Source: an uncultured Bacilli bacterium (lineage in GTDB: Bacteria > Bacillota_I > Bacilli_A > RFN20 > CAG-826). From it: a DNA stretch of 5,241 nucleotides. Position numbers and translations under genes: made by a program. Below are positions 4,417 to 5,241 of the stretch, piece after piece; position 1 is the stretch's first letter; every line of letters starts with the position of its first letter. The stretch is from positions 1 to 5,241 of the forward strand of contig CAJOQN010000047.1 of NCBI GenBank assembly GCA_905236535.1, written 5' to 3'. The notes beneath the pieces were generated by a model. That model searched no databases. It worked only from the letters and a program-made list of their open reading frames with translations, and was not told the DNA's origin.

Positions 4417-5031
4417 TTATTGGATCTTTTCAATTTCAGAGAAGTCCACACTTGCTTTTGTGGTTCTTCCAAAGAAGATGGTTTCGATTTCAACTGCACC
4501 AGTGCTCTTATCGATAGAAAGGATTCTACCTTCGGTACCTTCAAGCGCGCCATGAATGACTCTGATGTAGTCGCCTTCTGCATATCTATCATACATAGAC
4601 TCATCAACTTGACCAATTCTCTTAAGAACGGATTCAATTTGTTCTCTTGGAACAGGGAATGGTTTTGTTCCTTTACCAGAAGATCCGACGAAGCCGGTAA
4701 CACCTGGAGTGTTTCTAACGACATACCATGCCCATTCATCCATAATCATCTCGACAAAAACGTATTTTGGATAAAGGTTTTTCATTTTGATCTTGCCAGT
4801 GTCCACTCCATCACGAATGACAGGGGTTGGAACTTCAGCGACCACGGTTCTGAAGAGTTTATCTTCAATACCCATGGATTTCGCTCTGGACCAAAGGTCG
4901 CTTTCCACTTTCTTTTCATGAGTGGAATAGGTAACGACGACGAACCAAGCTTTTTGTCCTAAAGAACCTTTAGCTTGACTCTTTTCTTTCATCGCTTGTT
5001 CTTGTTCGGTTAATTTGATTTCTTCAGCCAT
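4417..5031 (-). CDS. nusG: Transcription termination/antitermination factor NusG
   Basis: This 204-residue protein binds RNA polymerase through its NGN domain and, through its KOW domain, can contact Rho or ribosomal S10. The NGN domain (about 27-137) carries AWFVVVTYSTHEKKVESDL (28-46), LYPKYVFVEMIMDEWAWY (86-103) and VRNTPGVTGFVG (105-116), all typical. The KOW domain (about 150-204) contains GDYIRVIHGALEGTEGRI (153-170); the usual GPF of this motif is GAL here. Compared with the common length of about 180, there is an extra charged N-terminal stretch of about 25 residues (many E, K and Q) before the first NGN strand. The ATG at 5029-5031 is supported by GGAGG about 9 nt upstream, inside the last codons of secE. 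Only 2 nt separate the secE stop from this start, indicating translational coupling. Confidence 0.97.
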   Translation of the reverse strand: MAEEIKLTEQEQAMKEKSQAKGSLGQKAWFVVVTYSTHEKKVESDLWSRAKSMGIEDKLFRTVVAEVPTPVIRDGVDTGKIKMKNLYPKYVFVEMIMDEWAWYVVRNTPGVTGFVGSSGKGTKPFPVPREQIESVLKRIGQVDESMYDRYAEGDYIRVIHGALEGTEGRILSIDKSTGAVEIETIFFGRTTKASVDFSEIEKIQ

Positions 5032-5033
5032 GA

Positions 5034-5240
5034 CTAATTACCTCCACCCATTCCGGAGAATGCGGTTTTTAAGATTTCGATTAAACGGTTACCTGCTAAA
5101 TCTTCAACATAAAGAATTAAAGCCGCAAAGACCGCAATCACAATGACCACAATAATCGCAGGAATTAAGACATCACGTTTTGGCCAACGAACTCTTTTAC
5201 CTTCCTTGACCACTTCTGCCATATACTTTCCAGGTTTCAT
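5034..5240 (-). CDS. secE: Preprotein translocase subunit SecE, possibly 5'-truncated by the window edge
   Basis: SecE clamps the SecY channel in the Sec protein export machinery of the plasma membrane. The visible 68 residues have the Gram-positive single-span layout: an amphipathic cytosolic helix (about 7-18), the conserved hinge VRWPKRDVL (17-25) with its Trp-Pro, one membrane helix (about 26-45), and a short outer tail that ends glycine-rich (GMGGGN). Single-span SecE proteins are usually about 60-75 residues, so the ATG at 5238-5240 could be the true start. It lies one base from the window edge, so its ribosome binding site cannot be seen and an upstream start cannot be excluded. A second Met (residue 7) is also possible. 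The final codons contain the nusG ribosome binding site. Confidence 0.93.
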   Translation of the reverse strand: MKPGKYMAEVVKEGKRVRWPKRDVLIPAIIVVIVIAVFAALILYVEDLAGNRLIEILKTAFSGMGGGN

Positions 5241-5241
5241 A

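Noticed and set aside
4420..4962. 180-codon plus-strand open frame across nusG
   Set aside because: It is fully antisense to nusG, has no family resemblance and no ribosome binding site; it reflects codon bias on the other strand.
1..5241. UGA read as tryptophan (mycoplasma code)
   Set aside because: Trp residues in ktrB, nusG, secE and L1 are UGG, all genes are full length under the standard code, and the starts and stops fit it.

Overview
The window looks like chromosome from a low-GC Firmicutes or Mollicutes-related bacterium (class Bacilli in the broad sense). The evidence is the strong AGGAGG ribosome binding sites, the AT-rich intergenic DNA, a Bacillus-type L10 leader RNA, a Ktr-type rather than Trk-type potassium transporter, and a SecE with a single membrane span. 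Tryptophan is read from UGG in full-length genes that end normally, so nothing suggests the mycoplasma UGA=Trp code. I cannot name the species.

The backbone is the conserved translation/transcription cluster secE-nusG-rplK-rplA-rplJ, all on the minus strand and read right to left. secE (5034-5240, possibly cut at its 5' end) and nusG (4417-5031) form a tight pair that ends in its own intrinsic terminator (about 4370-4402). rplK (L11, 1171-1584), rplA (L1, 474-1157) and rplJ (L10, 1-326, 3' end outside the window) form a second unit. It has its own candidate promoter, a candidate L1-binding hairpin in the rplK leader, and an L10 leader structure between rplA and rplJ.

Between nusG and rplK, on the opposite strand, is a two-gene potassium uptake operon. 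ktrB (1937-3373) encodes the channel-like membrane subunit and ktrA (3386-4072) the RCK nucleotide-binding gating subunit, followed by a strong terminator (4081-4121). This insertion splits an order that is usually unbroken (nusG next to rplK). It puts ktrB divergent from rplK across a 352-bp AT-rich regulatory region, and ktrA convergent with nusG. A doubtful AT-rich reading frame (4047-4328, minus) lies in the convergent gap.

The points most worth a second look are: the Ktr insertion in the ribosomal cluster; an L11 lacking about four residues of the universally conserved proline-rich loop that contacts the GTPase centre and thiostrepton; a near-consensus ktrB promoter placed so close to the ATG that the mRNA would be almost leaderless, matching the lack of a Shine-Dalgarno; and a perfect 8-bp inverted repeat just upstream of that promoter. 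I found no sign of a wholly new system; the window is mostly core housekeeping genes in an unusual arrangement.
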